DNA from: Pseudomonadota bacterium | GTDB lineage: Bacteria > Pseudomonadota > Alphaproteobacteria > Caulobacterales > Caulobacteraceae | Length of the DNA stretch: 12,594 nt | Assembly (NCBI GenBank): GCA_023436945.1 | Contig: JAEZHG010000039.1 | Coordinates: 1 to 12,594 of the forward strand | Direction of reading: 5' to 3' | The notes under the pieces: model-generated | The model's database searches: none | What the model was told of the DNA's origin: nothing | Seen by the model: the letters and a program-made list of their open reading frames with translations, nothing else | Program-made: the position numbers and the translations under genes | In this document: piece after piece, positions 1 to 7,200 of the stretch | Position numbering within the stretch: position 1 is the first letter of the stretch | Layout of the letters: every line of letters starts with the position of its first letter

Positions 1-17
1 TTTTGTATAAGAGACAG
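1..17. other. Residual Tn5/Nextera mosaic-end adapter at contig start
   Basis: Bases 4-17 read TGTATAAGAGACAG, identical to the last 14 bases of the 19-bp Tn5 mosaic end used in transposase-based sequencing libraries. Bases 1-3 (TTT) match it only partly. The sequence then changes at once into a good tlyA reading frame at base 18. This is best read as untrimmed adapter rather than genomic DNA. Read in the tlyA frame it would encode the spurious residues L/M-Y-K-R-Q. Confidence 0.93.
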
Positions 18-320
18 CCTGATCTGATCGTCTGTGACGCCAGCTTCATCAGCCTTTTGAAGGTTCTGCCAAATCCTCTGTCTCTGGCCAAAAGTGGCGC
101 GCAGCTGATGACGCTGATCAAGCCGCAGTTCGAGGCCGATAATCCCTCGGGCGTGGGCAAGAAGGGCGTCGTGAAAGATCCCGTCGCCCATGAGGCCGCC
201 GTCACCAAGGTCCGTGACTGGCTGAAAACCATCGGCTGGGCGGTTCAGGATGTTGCCGACAGCCCGATCGAGGGCGGGGACGGGAACAAGGAGTTCCTGC
301 TCTGGGCCATCAAGACCTGA
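18..320 (+). CDS. tlyA: TlyA family rRNA (cytidine-2'-O)-methyltransferase, C-terminal fragment
   Basis: This is the last 101 codons of a TlyA/hemolysin-A family protein, which uses S-adenosylmethionine to 2'-O-methylate cytidines of 16S and/or 23S rRNA in the cytoplasm. The full family protein is about 240-270 residues: an N-terminal S4-like RNA-binding domain plus a FtsJ/RrmJ-like methyltransferase domain. Only the methyltransferase C-terminus is present. Visible signatures are PDLIVCDASFIS near the start, LIKPQFE, the GVGKKGVVKDP loop and the terminal GNKEFLLWA. The D, K and E in these segments correspond to three members of the family's catalytic K-D-K-E tetrad; the first K lies in the missing part. 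The truncation comes from the contig end, where adapter is fused in frame, so it is not a pseudogene. The gene ends with TGA just before a strong hairpin terminator. The historical hemolysin name does not by itself imply haemolytic activity. Confidence 0.9.
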   Translation, partial: PDLIVCDASFISLLKVLPNPLSLAKSGAQLMTLIKPQFEADNPSGVGKKGVVKDPVAHEAAVTKVRDWLKTIGWAVQDVADSPIEGGDGNKEFLLWAIKT

Positions 321-325
321 AATAA

Positions 326-357
326 AAAGGGCCGCCGGAGTGATCCGGCGGCCCTTT
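326..357. terminator. Bidirectional intrinsic terminator between convergent genes
   Basis: A perfect 14-bp inverted repeat (326-339 with 344-357, core GGGCCGCCGGA) closes a GTGA loop, a GNRA-type tetraloop. A-rich sequence precedes the stem and T's follow it. On the minus strand the stem is followed by TTTTTATTT, a good U-tract, so it should stop transcription of the minus-strand glycine-zipper gene. On the plus strand only TTT follows, so termination of tlyA may be less efficient. It sits exactly between the two convergent stop codons. Confidence 0.9.
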
Positions 358-388
358 ACGCATCGTCAATCGACAGGGGGGCTGAAGT

Positions 389-1000
389 TTAATCGACGAT
401 GCGATAGCGGCCGCTGCTGTCCGGGCAGGTGCGGACATGGCGGGTTTCAATACGACCATCCGGCATACGGATTTCGCTTTCGGCCAAACGGCAGCCATCA
501 TCGGCCGGAGCCGGTTTGGCGTAGCCGCGGTCATAGCCCTGCGGATAGTCGCGGTAATAGTCATAGCCGTCGTCGCGGCGGTAATCGCGGCGGTCGTAAC
601 CACGGTCATAGCCACGGTCGTAAACGCGATCATAGACGGGCGGCGGCGGAGGTGCGTCGTAAGCAACAGACGAGGTGCCGGGCGTGCAGGCGGCCGTGCT
701 GCGGCCTACGCCAGCGCCGATAGCGGCACCCACGACACCGCCCAGAAGGCTGCCTTCGGTGCGGCGGCCGCGCGAAGCGACCTGCGAACCGGCGATGGCA
801 CCGATGGCTGCGCCCAGAAGGCCTGAGCCTGCCTGACGTTCGCGTTGTTCACGCACGCAGGGGTCGTAATAGGCCTCGGAGTTGTTTCCATAGGCCGACG
901 GATAACCATAGCCATAGGTCTGTGCCGAGGCGATGCTAGGCAGAACCGTGGCCACGCAAGCGATGGCGGCGAGGGTAACAGCAGACTTCTTGGCGAACAT
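389..1000 (-). CDS. Exported glycine-zipper protein with Tyr-Asp-Arg repeat (17-kDa-antigen-like)
   Basis: A 203-residue predicted envelope protein of unknown function. The start ATG (998-1000, minus) has AGGAG (1010-1014) nine bases upstream. An in-frame upstream extension to 1102 has no such support. Residues 1-26 form a signal peptide: Lys-Lys, a hydrophobic core, then Ala-Ser-Ala before Gln27. Cys15 lies inside the hydrophobic core and fits a lipobox poorly, so signal peptidase I cleavage is favoured. Residues about 58-99 are a glycine zipper (GLLGAAIGAIAG and LLGGVVGAAIGAGVG), as in the glycine-zipper 2TM / rickettsial 17-kDa antigen family. A proline run (117-121) leads into a low-complexity region (about 123-160) rich in YDR, YDRG and DYRR units. 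The C-terminal 40 residues form a short module (CRLAESEIRMPDGRIETRHV). Cys48, 105, 170 and 192 of the mature protein could form disulfides. Family membership is seen; the envelope role is inferred. Confidence 0.85.
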   Translation of the reverse strand: MFAKKSAVTLAAIACVATVLPSIASAQTYGYGYPSAYGNNSEAYYDPCVREQRERQAGSGLLGAAIGAIAGSQVASRGRRTEGSLLGGVVGAAIGAGVGRSTAACTPGTSSVAYDAPPPPPVYDRVYDRGYDRGYDRRDYRRDDGYDYYRDYPQGYDRGYAKPAPADDGCRLAESEIRMPDGRIETRHVRTCPDSSGRYRIVD

Positions 1001-1069
1001 ATCAATCGGCTCCTGTGCGGGGCCGTGTCTTTGGCTCCGTCTTGAGGTGAGGATTATCGAGCCGAACCT

Positions 1070-1084
1070 GAACGGTATTTGAAC
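1070..1084. promoter_or_regulatory. Exact match to alphaproteobacterial LexA box (GAAC-N7-GAAC)
   Basis: GAAC at 1070-1073, seven bases (GGTATTT), then GAAC at 1081-1084. This is the reverse complement of GTTC-N7-GTTC, the direct-repeat SOS operator bound by LexA in Alphaproteobacteria. Further GAAC copies occur at 1064 and 1085, so the region is a cluster of half-sites. It lies between the divergent glycine-zipper and RNA methyltransferase genes, 70-84 bases upstream of the former's ATG. It also overlaps a candidate -35 for the latter. Neither gene is a classic SOS gene, so function is uncertain. Confidence 0.35.
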
Positions 1085-1108
1085 GAACCGACAGAAACGC
1101 ATTCATAT
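1079..1108 (+). promoter_or_regulatory. Candidate sigma-70-type promoter for the RNA methyltransferase
   Basis: TTGAAC (1079-1084) and TCATAT (1103-1108), separated by 18 bases, resemble -35 and -10 elements. This would place transcription start about 40 bases before the ATG at 1155. The -10 match is only moderate. The -35 shares bases with the LexA-like box, the geometry expected of a repressible promoter, but this is inference from motif matching only. Confidence 0.25.
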
Positions 1109-1140
1109 TCGTTCATCTTTGTTTTTGCCGCTTTCTGTCG
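1089..1140. repeat. 9-bp inverted repeat upstream of the RNA methyltransferase
   Basis: CGACAGAAA (1089-1097) is perfectly complementary to TTTCTGTCG (1132-1140), with 34 bases between. The right arm lies 14 bases before the methyltransferase ATG. It could fold in the 5' leader or mark two half-sites of a regulator, but no T-tract follows and a start near 1115 would exclude the left arm from the RNA. Confidence 0.35.
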
Positions 1141-1154
1141 CTAGAAGCGGCACC

Positions 1155-2399
1155 ATGACTCAAACATTGACCATCACCCGCGTTGGCCACCAAGGCGACG
1201 GACTCGCCGACACTCCCAATGGCATGGTTTTCGTGCCGGGGGCCTTGCCGGGCGAGGTTGTGCGCGCCGTTGTCGAAAATGGCCGCGCGGAAACCTTTCA
1301 ACTGGTCGAGGCCAGCCCTGATCGCCGCCCGATTTTCTCGGAAGCCTATGCCGAGTGTGGCGTAGCTCCGCTCCAGCATTGGGCCGACGAGCCCTATCTG
1401 GCGTGGAAGCGCGAGATGGTCATCCATGCCCTGAAGCGTGAAGGTCTGGAAACCGAGGTTGAGGCCACCGTGGCCACGCCGCCCGCCACGCGACGTCGCA
1501 TCGCTCTGCATGCCCGCCGTGGCCCGAATGGCCGCGTGCTGCTGGGCTTTAAGGCGCGTCGTTCGTGGCGTCTGGTAGAGTTGCGCGATTGTCCGGTGTC
1601 CGATCCGGCGCTGGTTGCAGCGTTTCCGGCGTTGGCCCGCGTGGCTGATGCCTTCCTCGTGCATCCTAAGTCGGCCCCGACGCTTCATGCGACCCTGACC
1701 GACAGCGGCATTGATGTGGATGTAACGGGCGTTGAGAAACGCTCGGGTGGTCCGGGTGCGGACCAGATTGCCAAGGCGATTGCCGCTGCTGCTGAAGGGG
1801 GTTTTGCGCGTCTGAGCCTTGATGGCGACACGCTGGTTATGGAGCGCCAACCGCGCATCATGTTTGGCCGCGCGTCGGTTCCCGTTCCGGCGGGGGGCTT
1901 CCTTCAAGCCTCGCCCGCGGCCGAGCAGGCGATGGTTGAGCTCACCGTTGCGGCTGTCAAAGGCTCCAAGAAAGTCGCTGACCTGTTCTGCGGCGCGGGC
2001 ACCTTTACCTTCCCGCTGGCCGAGGTCGCATCGGTGATGGCAGCGGATTCGTCCGCATCGTCGATTGCTGCGCTAAAGGCCGGTTTGTCGTCTGCTCAGG
2101 GGCTGAAGGGTATCGAAGCACAGGCGCGTGATTTGTTCCGCCGCCCGCTGTCGCCGTTTGATCTCAAGGGCTGTGACGCCATTGTGCTGGACCCGCCGCG
2201 TGCGGGTGCTCTGGAGCAGACCCAGCAACTGCCGGGCACCAAGGCGCACACTATCGTTGGCGTGTCGTGCAACCCGCAGACATTTGCCCGCGACGCGCGC
2301 GCCTTGGTCGATGCCGGTTTTACGCTCGAAAAAGTCACGCCGATTGACCAGTTCATCTGGTCCACCCACATCGAGCTTGTCGGCGTCTTCCGTCGCTAA
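1155..2399 (+). CDS. TrmA/RlmD-family RNA (uracil-5)-methyltransferase with degenerate Fe-S motif
   Basis: A 414-residue class I SAM-dependent RNA methyltransferase of the RumA/RlmD/TrmA group, which methylates C5 of uridines in rRNA or tRNA. The start MTQTLTITRV opens a TRAM-like RNA-binding domain (about 1-55, with GHQGDGLA and VPGALPGE). Leftward in-frame codons to 1119 lack family resemblance. The SAM site is VADLFCGAGTF (274-284), motif IV is LDPPRAG (345-351), the catalytic Cys372 lies in VSCNPQTFARD, and Glu407 in HIELVGVF matches the family's general base. The RlmD-type cluster pattern C-X5-C-X2-C plus a distant Cys is broken: Ser62 and Ala71 replace two ligands while Cys68 and Cys146 remain, around the conserved PLQHW. 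The protein therefore probably holds no [4Fe-4S] cluster. The exact RNA target cannot be told from sequence, so no symbol is given. Ten bases separate it from the next gene, suggesting cotranscription. Confidence 0.9.
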   Translation: MTQTLTITRVGHQGDGLADTPNGMVFVPGALPGEVVRAVVENGRAETFQLVEASPDRRPIFSEAYAECGVAPLQHWADEPYLAWKREMVIHALKREGLETEVEATVATPPATRRRIALHARRGPNGRVLLGFKARRSWRLVELRDCPVSDPALVAAFPALARVADAFLVHPKSAPTLHATLTDSGIDVDVTGVEKRSGGPGADQIAKAIAAAAEGGFARLSLDGDTLVMERQPRIMFGRASVPVPAGGFLQASPAAEQAMVELTVAAVKGSKKVADLFCGAGTFTFPLAEVASVMAADSSASSIAALKAGLSSAQGLKGIEAQARDLFRRPLSPFDLKGCDAIVLDPPRAGALEQTQQLPGTKAHTIVGVSCNPQTFARDARALVDAGFTLEKVTPIDQFIWSTHIELVGVFRR

Positions 2400-2409
2400 G
2401 GGTTTTGAA

Positions 2410-2814
2410 ATGACCGAACTGAATGACGCCGAAGACATCGATGGTGGCGGCTTTGACTTCGACGACTGGGATCGTCTGAAGCCGTTTACGGGCCGTGTGG
2501 CGACGCTTGAGGATGTTCAGGCCAAGGCGGCAATCTTTGCTCTGGGTGACACCGAGCGTCCCTATCCGATGGATATCGAACTGCCCCAACCGGCGATCTG
2601 GTGGGACGAGGATGGCGAAAAGCCTGTCATCATCATTCAGGCTGAAATCCACACCAACTCTGACGACGAGGAGATGGAGATCTATGGCCTGATCCTTCCC
2701 GATGGCGATGGTGCGGTGGCGCTCAGCGAAGACGTTGATCTGGTGGATGCCAGCGACGCGACGTGGCGCAAGCTTGTCGAGGAGTTCATCGACCCCGCAG
2801 CTGCCAACGACTGA
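2410..2814 (+). CDS. Hypothetical acidic protein, 134 residues
   Basis: I do not recognise a named family. The ATG at 2410 is preceded by AAGGG (2398-2402), which overlaps the stop codon of the upstream methyltransferase, so the two genes are probably cotranscribed and translationally coupled. The protein is strikingly acidic: I count 36 Asp/Glu against 8 Lys/Arg. It has no signal peptide, membrane segment or cysteine. The first 20 residues are Asp/Gly-rich (DGGGFDFDDWD). Residues 23-50 may be helical (PFTGRVATLEDVQAKAAIF). Residues 55-105 look like alternating beta strands (IWWDEDGEKPVIIIQAEI, EIYGLILPDG). The C-terminus contains WRKLVEEFID. A soluble cytoplasmic protein, possibly binding a basic partner, is conceivable but unproven. 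Its TGA is immediately followed by the stop codon of the converging radical SAM gene. Confidence 0.85.
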   Translation: MTELNDAEDIDGGGFDFDDWDRLKPFTGRVATLEDVQAKAAIFALGDTERPYPMDIELPQPAIWWDEDGEKPVIIIQAEIHTNSDDEEMEIYGLILPDGDGAVALSEDVDLVDASDATWRKLVEEFIDPAAAND

Positions 2815-3894
2815 TCATCCGAACATATCTTTGAACAAATCCATCTGTGGCCGCGCCTCGGGTGGAAGGCGGAACAGGGTGGTGTCCAGCGGTGTGCGGG
2901 GCCCATCCAGACCGTATCGTTTGACGGCGGCCTTGAAGCGCGTTGCAATGAGGTCTGCCACAGGTCCTGTGCCTTTCATGCGCTGTGACCAGTCAGCATC
3001 ATAGTCCTTGCCGCCGCGTGTCTGGCGGACCAGCGACATGACCCGCGCCGCTCGATCCGGCCTCGTATCGGCCAGCCATTCCTGAAACAGGTCCTTGATC
3101 TCGTGCGGCAAGCGCAGGGTCACATACATGGCCCGCGTGGCGCCCGCCTTGGCGGCGGCTTCCAGCACGCTTTCCATCTCATGGTCGTTCAGGCCGGGTA
3201 TGACGGGCGCGAAACCCACCATAACCGGACAGCCCGCATCGGCGAGGATGCGGATAGCTTCCAGACGTCTTGCGGGTGTTGCCGCGCGGGGCTCCATCTC
3301 GCGGGCAAGTTTGCGATCCAGTGTCGTGATCGAAATGCACGCAACGGCCAGATTTCTGCGCCCCATATCGCCCAGAATGTCTGCATCGCGTGTGATCAAC
3401 GCCGATTTTGTAATGATCGAGATCGGATGATTGTATCGCTGTAGGACCGTCAGCATCTCGCGGGTGAGGGCGGTGTCGCGCTCGACCGGCTGATAGGGGT
3501 CGGTATTGCCGCCAATGTGGATCGGCAGGCATTTATAACGCGGCGCATTCAGCTCGTTCTTCAGCAGTTCCGCGCCCTGAGGTTTGTAGAAAAGCTTGCT
3601 CTCGAAATCGATGCCAGCGGATAGCCCCATATAGGTGTGGGCAGGGCGGGCGTAGCAATAGATGCAGCCATGCTCGCAACCGCGATAGGGGTTGATCGAG
3701 CGATCAAATCCGATGTCGGGGCTGTCGTTTCTGGAGATGATCTTGCGTGCGGCCTCAGCGCTTAATGTCGTGCGTAGTTGGGGCGCGGGCTGGTCGTCGG
3801 ATTGCCACCCATCATCAATGGATTCTTTCACCAGCGGCTCGAAGCGACCTGACACATTGGATCGCGCGCCACGACCTTTCAGCGGAATCTGCAT
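2815..3894 (-). CDS. PA0069-family radical SAM protein (SplB/Rv2578c-like)
   Basis: A 359-residue radical SAM protein of the PA0069 family, related to spore photoproduct lyase-like proteins; substrate unknown. The cluster motif is CEHGCIYC (Cys73, Cys77, Cys80: C-X3-C-X2-C), preceded by the family signature RSINPYRGC. GGNTDPYQPVE (128-138) matches the conserved SAM-binding region, and LRLPHEI (260-266) and GFAPVIPGLND (227-237) are also typical. The N-terminus IPLKGRGARSNVSGRFEP fits the family when translation begins at ATG 3894. An in-frame TTG at 3924 would add ten residues that resemble nothing, and a TATAAAAT element (3941-3934, minus) would place transcription start near 3930, leaving a short leader. 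No strong Shine-Dalgarno sequence precedes either start. The gene converges on the acidic hypothetical gene with no intergenic base. A LexA-like motif lies 25-39 bases upstream. Confidence 0.9.
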   Translation of the reverse strand: MQIPLKGRGARSNVSGRFEPLVKESIDDGWQSDDQPAPQLRTTLSAEAARKIISRNDSPDIGFDRSINPYRGCEHGCIYCYARPAHTYMGLSAGIDFESKLFYKPQGAELLKNELNAPRYKCLPIHIGGNTDPYQPVERDTALTREMLTVLQRYNHPISIITKSALITRDADILGDMGRRNLAVACISITTLDRKLAREMEPRAATPARRLEAIRILADAGCPVMVGFAPVIPGLNDHEMESVLEAAAKAGATRAMYVTLRLPHEIKDLFQEWLADTRPDRAARVMSLVRQTRGGKDYDADWSQRMKGTGPVADLIATRFKAAVKRYGLDGPRTPLDTTLFRLPPEARPQMDLFKDMFG

Positions 3895-3911
3895 GTCTTG
3901 AAGGGAACATG

Positions 3912-3933
3912 TGTTTCGAAACAAAACAAGAAC
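3912..3933. promoter_or_regulatory. Palindrome and near-match LexA box upstream of radical SAM gene
   Basis: Two overlapping signals. TGTTTCGAAACA (3912-3923) is a perfect 12-bp palindrome. On the minus strand GTTC-N7-GTTT (3933-3919, spacer TTGTTTT) matches the alphaproteobacterial LexA box GTTC-N7-GTTC with one mismatch and a typical T-rich spacer. Both lie just downstream of a TATAAAAT element that could be the -10 of the radical SAM gene, where a repressor could block it. The function is inferred. Confidence 0.3.
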
Positions 3934-4022
3934 ATTTTATAGATTCCGGCGATATTCCTCTTGATTGCCACGATAAATGGCCATAAGAACAAAGCATGAA
4001 CTTTCGAGATGGGGATAAGCTC

Positions 4023-4112
4023 ATGAACCGGTTGGTCAAAGATGTTGCCGCTCTTGCTTCGTGCTGCGGTTTTGTATGGATGGTGTGGCAGGCAGCTTTT
4101 CTGGTGACCTGA
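4023..4112 (+). CDS. Candidate 29-residue single-pass membrane microprotein
   Basis: A short reading frame in the gap between the radical SAM gene and dnaE. The ATG is preceded by GGGGA (4011-4015) at a workable distance. The product begins MNRLVKD, then has a hydrophobic stretch from about residue 8 to 28 (VAALASCCGF, VWMVWQAAFLV) that is the right length for one membrane helix, and ends with Thr. Positively charged residues precede the helix, predicting an N-in orientation. It contains two adjacent cysteines and two tryptophans. I recognise no family. Short hydrophobic frames can arise by chance in non-coding DNA, so only conservation of the frame would establish it. It lies 99 bases upstream of the preferred dnaE start and could share its transcript. 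Confidence 0.35.
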   Translation: MNRLVKDVAALASCCGFVWMVWQAAFLVT

Positions 4113-4211
4113 CCGGAAGGCCATGCTTCTGCCGCGCGGTAGAGCCAAAGACAGACTCTCCGTAGGATGGTCGCTCGGCCCCGCGCTGAAGACGAAGACT
4201 GGAGACTGGTT

Positions 4212-7200
4212 TTGACCGATACGACGAATAGTGCGGGCTTTGTCCATCTGCGCGTGCGCAGTGCCTATTCGTTGCTGGAAGGTGCGATCAAGGCCAGCAA
4301 GATCGGCAAGATGGCCGCCGACGCTGCTATGCCCGCCGTGGCTGTGGCGGACCGCTCGAACCTGTTCGGCGCCCTTGAATTCAGCCAGACGGTCAAGGAT
4401 GCCGGCGTCCAGCCCATAGTGGGGTGCGCGCTTCCGGTATTTGGCATTGGTGGCCGTAAGCCAGAGCGTTGGGCCAAGGTGCCCACGATCGTTCTTCTGG
4501 CCCAGAACTATCAGGGTTGGCTAAACCTCTGCGCACTATCGTCGTCGTCATTCCTCGACACGATTGAAATGCCTGAAGCGGGCGTGCCCTGGGAAACGGT
4601 TGTTGCGAAGTCCGAAGGGCTTATCTTGCTGTCGGGCGGCCCAGACGGTCCGGTGGATCCGCTGTTTGCATCTGGCAAAACCGAAGAAGGTGCCGAGGCG
4701 CTGGCCGCCATGAAGGCCGCTTTCGGCGACCGTTTCTATGTCGAGTTGCAGCGTCATAATCTTCCGGAAGAGATGGCGGCCGAGGCGGGGCTGGTCGAAT
4801 GGGCCTATGCCAATGATGTGCCTCTCGTCGCCACCAATGATGTCTATTTCGCCAAGGCTTCGCAGGCCAAGGCTCACGATGCTCTGCTTTGTATCTCCGA
4901 CGGTGCATTCGTCGGTCAAGAAGACCGTCGCCGCGTAACGAGCGAGCATTGGTTCAAGTCTGCAGAAGATATGCGGACGCTGTTTGCGGACCTGCCGGAA
5001 GCCTGTGACAATACATTGGAAGTCGCGCGTCGTTGCGCTTTCCTTGTCCAGACTCACAAGCCGATCCTGCCGCGCTTCGATACGGGTGCTGGCCGCTCCG
5101 AAGATGACGAACTGGCGCACCAGGCCCGCGAGGGGTTGAGAGCGCGGCTTGCAAAAAATCCGGCCTTTGCGCCTGAGGAAGAATACTGGCAGCGCCTCGA
5201 ATGGGAGGTGGGGATCATCCAGCAGATGGGTTTCCCCGGCTACTTCCTGATCGTTTCGGACTTCATCAAATGGGCGAAACTGCACGGTATTCCGGTTGGT
5301 CCGGGTCGTGGCTCGGGTGCGGGCTCGCTGGTCGCATGGTCGTTGACGATTACTGACCTTGACCCCTTGCGCTTCGGGCTGCTGTTCGAACGCTTCCTGA
5401 ACCCTGAACGCGTATCGATGCCCGACTTCGATATCGACTTCTGTCAGGAGCGTCGCGAAGAGGTCATCGACTACGTTCAAAACCACTACGGTACGGACCG
5501 CGTCGCCCAGATCATCACTTTCGGCACGCTGCAGGCCCGTGTGGTCCTGCGTGACGTAGGCCGTGTGATGCAGTTGCCATTCGGTCAGGTCGACCGTCTG
5601 GCCAAGATGGTTCCGGCCAATCCTGCCAACCCTGTGACCTTGTCTCAGGCGCTGGATATGGAGCCGCGTCTGCGCCAGATGCGCGATGACGAGCCAGCAG
5701 TTAAGGCGCTGCTCGATACCTCGATGGAGCTTGAGGGGCTTTACCGTAACGCCTCGACCCACGCAGCCGGTATCGTGATCGGTGACCGCCCGCTGACGGA
5801 ACTGGTCCCGCTCTATCAGGACCCGCGCTCCACCATTCCGGCGTCCCAGTTCAATATGAAGTGGGTTGAGCCGGCGGGTCTGGTGAAGTTCGACTTCCTT
5901 GGCCTGAAGACCCTTACTGTTCTGGACCGCGCCAAGGGCTTTCTTGACCGTCGTGGCGCGGGGCCGGAATGGAACCTGCTGCCGCTCGATGATGCCAAGA
6001 CCTATGAATTGATGGCATCCGGCCAGACGGTCGGCGTGTTCCAGCTTGAATCGCAGGGCATGCGCGACACGCTGCGCAAGATGCGATGCGGCTCGATTGA
6101 AGAGATCACCGCACTGATCTCGCTCTATCGCCCTGGCCCGATGGAGATGATCGACACCTATATCGACCGTAAATTCGGTCGCGCAGAGGTCGATTATCTG
6201 CACCCCAGCCTGAAAGAGGTGCTGACCGAAACCTACGGGGTCATCATCTATCAGGAACAGGTGATGAAGATCGCCCAGATCCTGGCGGGCTACAGCCTCG
6301 GTGAGGCAGACTTGCTGCGCCGCGCCATGGGTAAGAAGAAGAAGGAGGAGATGGACTTCCAGCGCCTCCGCTTCGTGAAGGGCGCATCCGAGAAGGGGGT
6401 GCCAGAAGAGCAATCCGGCTCGATCTTCGACCTTGTGGCCAAGTTCGCGGGCTACGGCTTCAACAAATCTCACGCTGCTGCCTATGCGTTGATTTCGTTC
6501 CAGACGGGCTGGCTTAAGGCCAACCATCCGGTCGAGTTTTTCGCGGCGTCTATGTCGCTCGATCTTTCGAACACCGACAAACTGGCTGTCTTCTATCAGG
6601 ACTGCCGCCGGTTCGAGATTCCGGTCGTTGCGCCGGATATCAACCGCTCGTCTGGTGACTTTGACGTCGAGTGGTCGGATGGTGAAGGCCGCGTGCTCTA
6701 TGCACTTGGCGCTATCCGCAACGTGGGCCTTGAGGCCATGAAGCACGTCGTGGAAATCCGCGACACGGGCGGTCCGTTCACCGACATCTTCGACTTCCTC
6801 GAGCGTGTCGATCCGAAGGTCGTGAACAAGCGCGCGCTGGAAGGTCTGGCGCGGGCAGGGGCCTTTGACGCCATCCACCCCAACCGCCGCCAGCTGTTCG
6901 AACAGGCAGACGTGCTGGTTGCCTACTGTCAAAGCGTGGCGGCGGAACGCGCATCCGCACAGGTCAGCCTGTTTGGTGCAGACCAAGCTGGCGCATCGCG
7001 CCCGCGTCTGCGCTCGGTTGAACCTTGGGCGGGCCCAGAGAAACTTGACCAAGAGCTGGCGGCGGTCGGCTTCTATCTCTCTGGCCACCCGCTAGAGGAG
7101 CTGACGCCAGCGCTGAAGCGTAAACGTGTGACCTTCGTCGCCGAGGCCCAAGGCTTGGCCGAGCAGGGACACGAAGCCTTCCAGATGGCTGGCGTCGTTC

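Noticed and set aside
560..640. Short repeated units that could suggest a CRISPR array or minisatellite
   Set aside because: The units are imperfect, have no unique spacers, and are explained by coding YDR tripeptides.
437..826. Plus-strand open frame opposite the glycine-zipper gene
   Set aside because: Its Ala/Val/Ile repeats are the complement of the YDR and glycine repeats. The minus-strand frame has a signal peptide and ribosome-binding site.
3895..3924. Alternative TTG start for the radical SAM gene
   Set aside because: The ten extra residues do not fit the family N-terminus and the region overlaps likely promoter and operator sequence.
6331..6352. AAGAAGAAGAAGGAGGAG followed by ATG inside dnaE, resembling an internal start or slippage site
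   Set aside because: It encodes the conserved GKKKKEEM segment of DnaE, the ATG is too close to the purine run, and the frame continues normally.
4548..7088. An 846-codon open frame antisense to dnaE
   Set aside because: It is a mirror of GC-rich dnaE codons. The peptide is rich in Arg/His/Leu with no domain, and dnaE itself is unmistakable.
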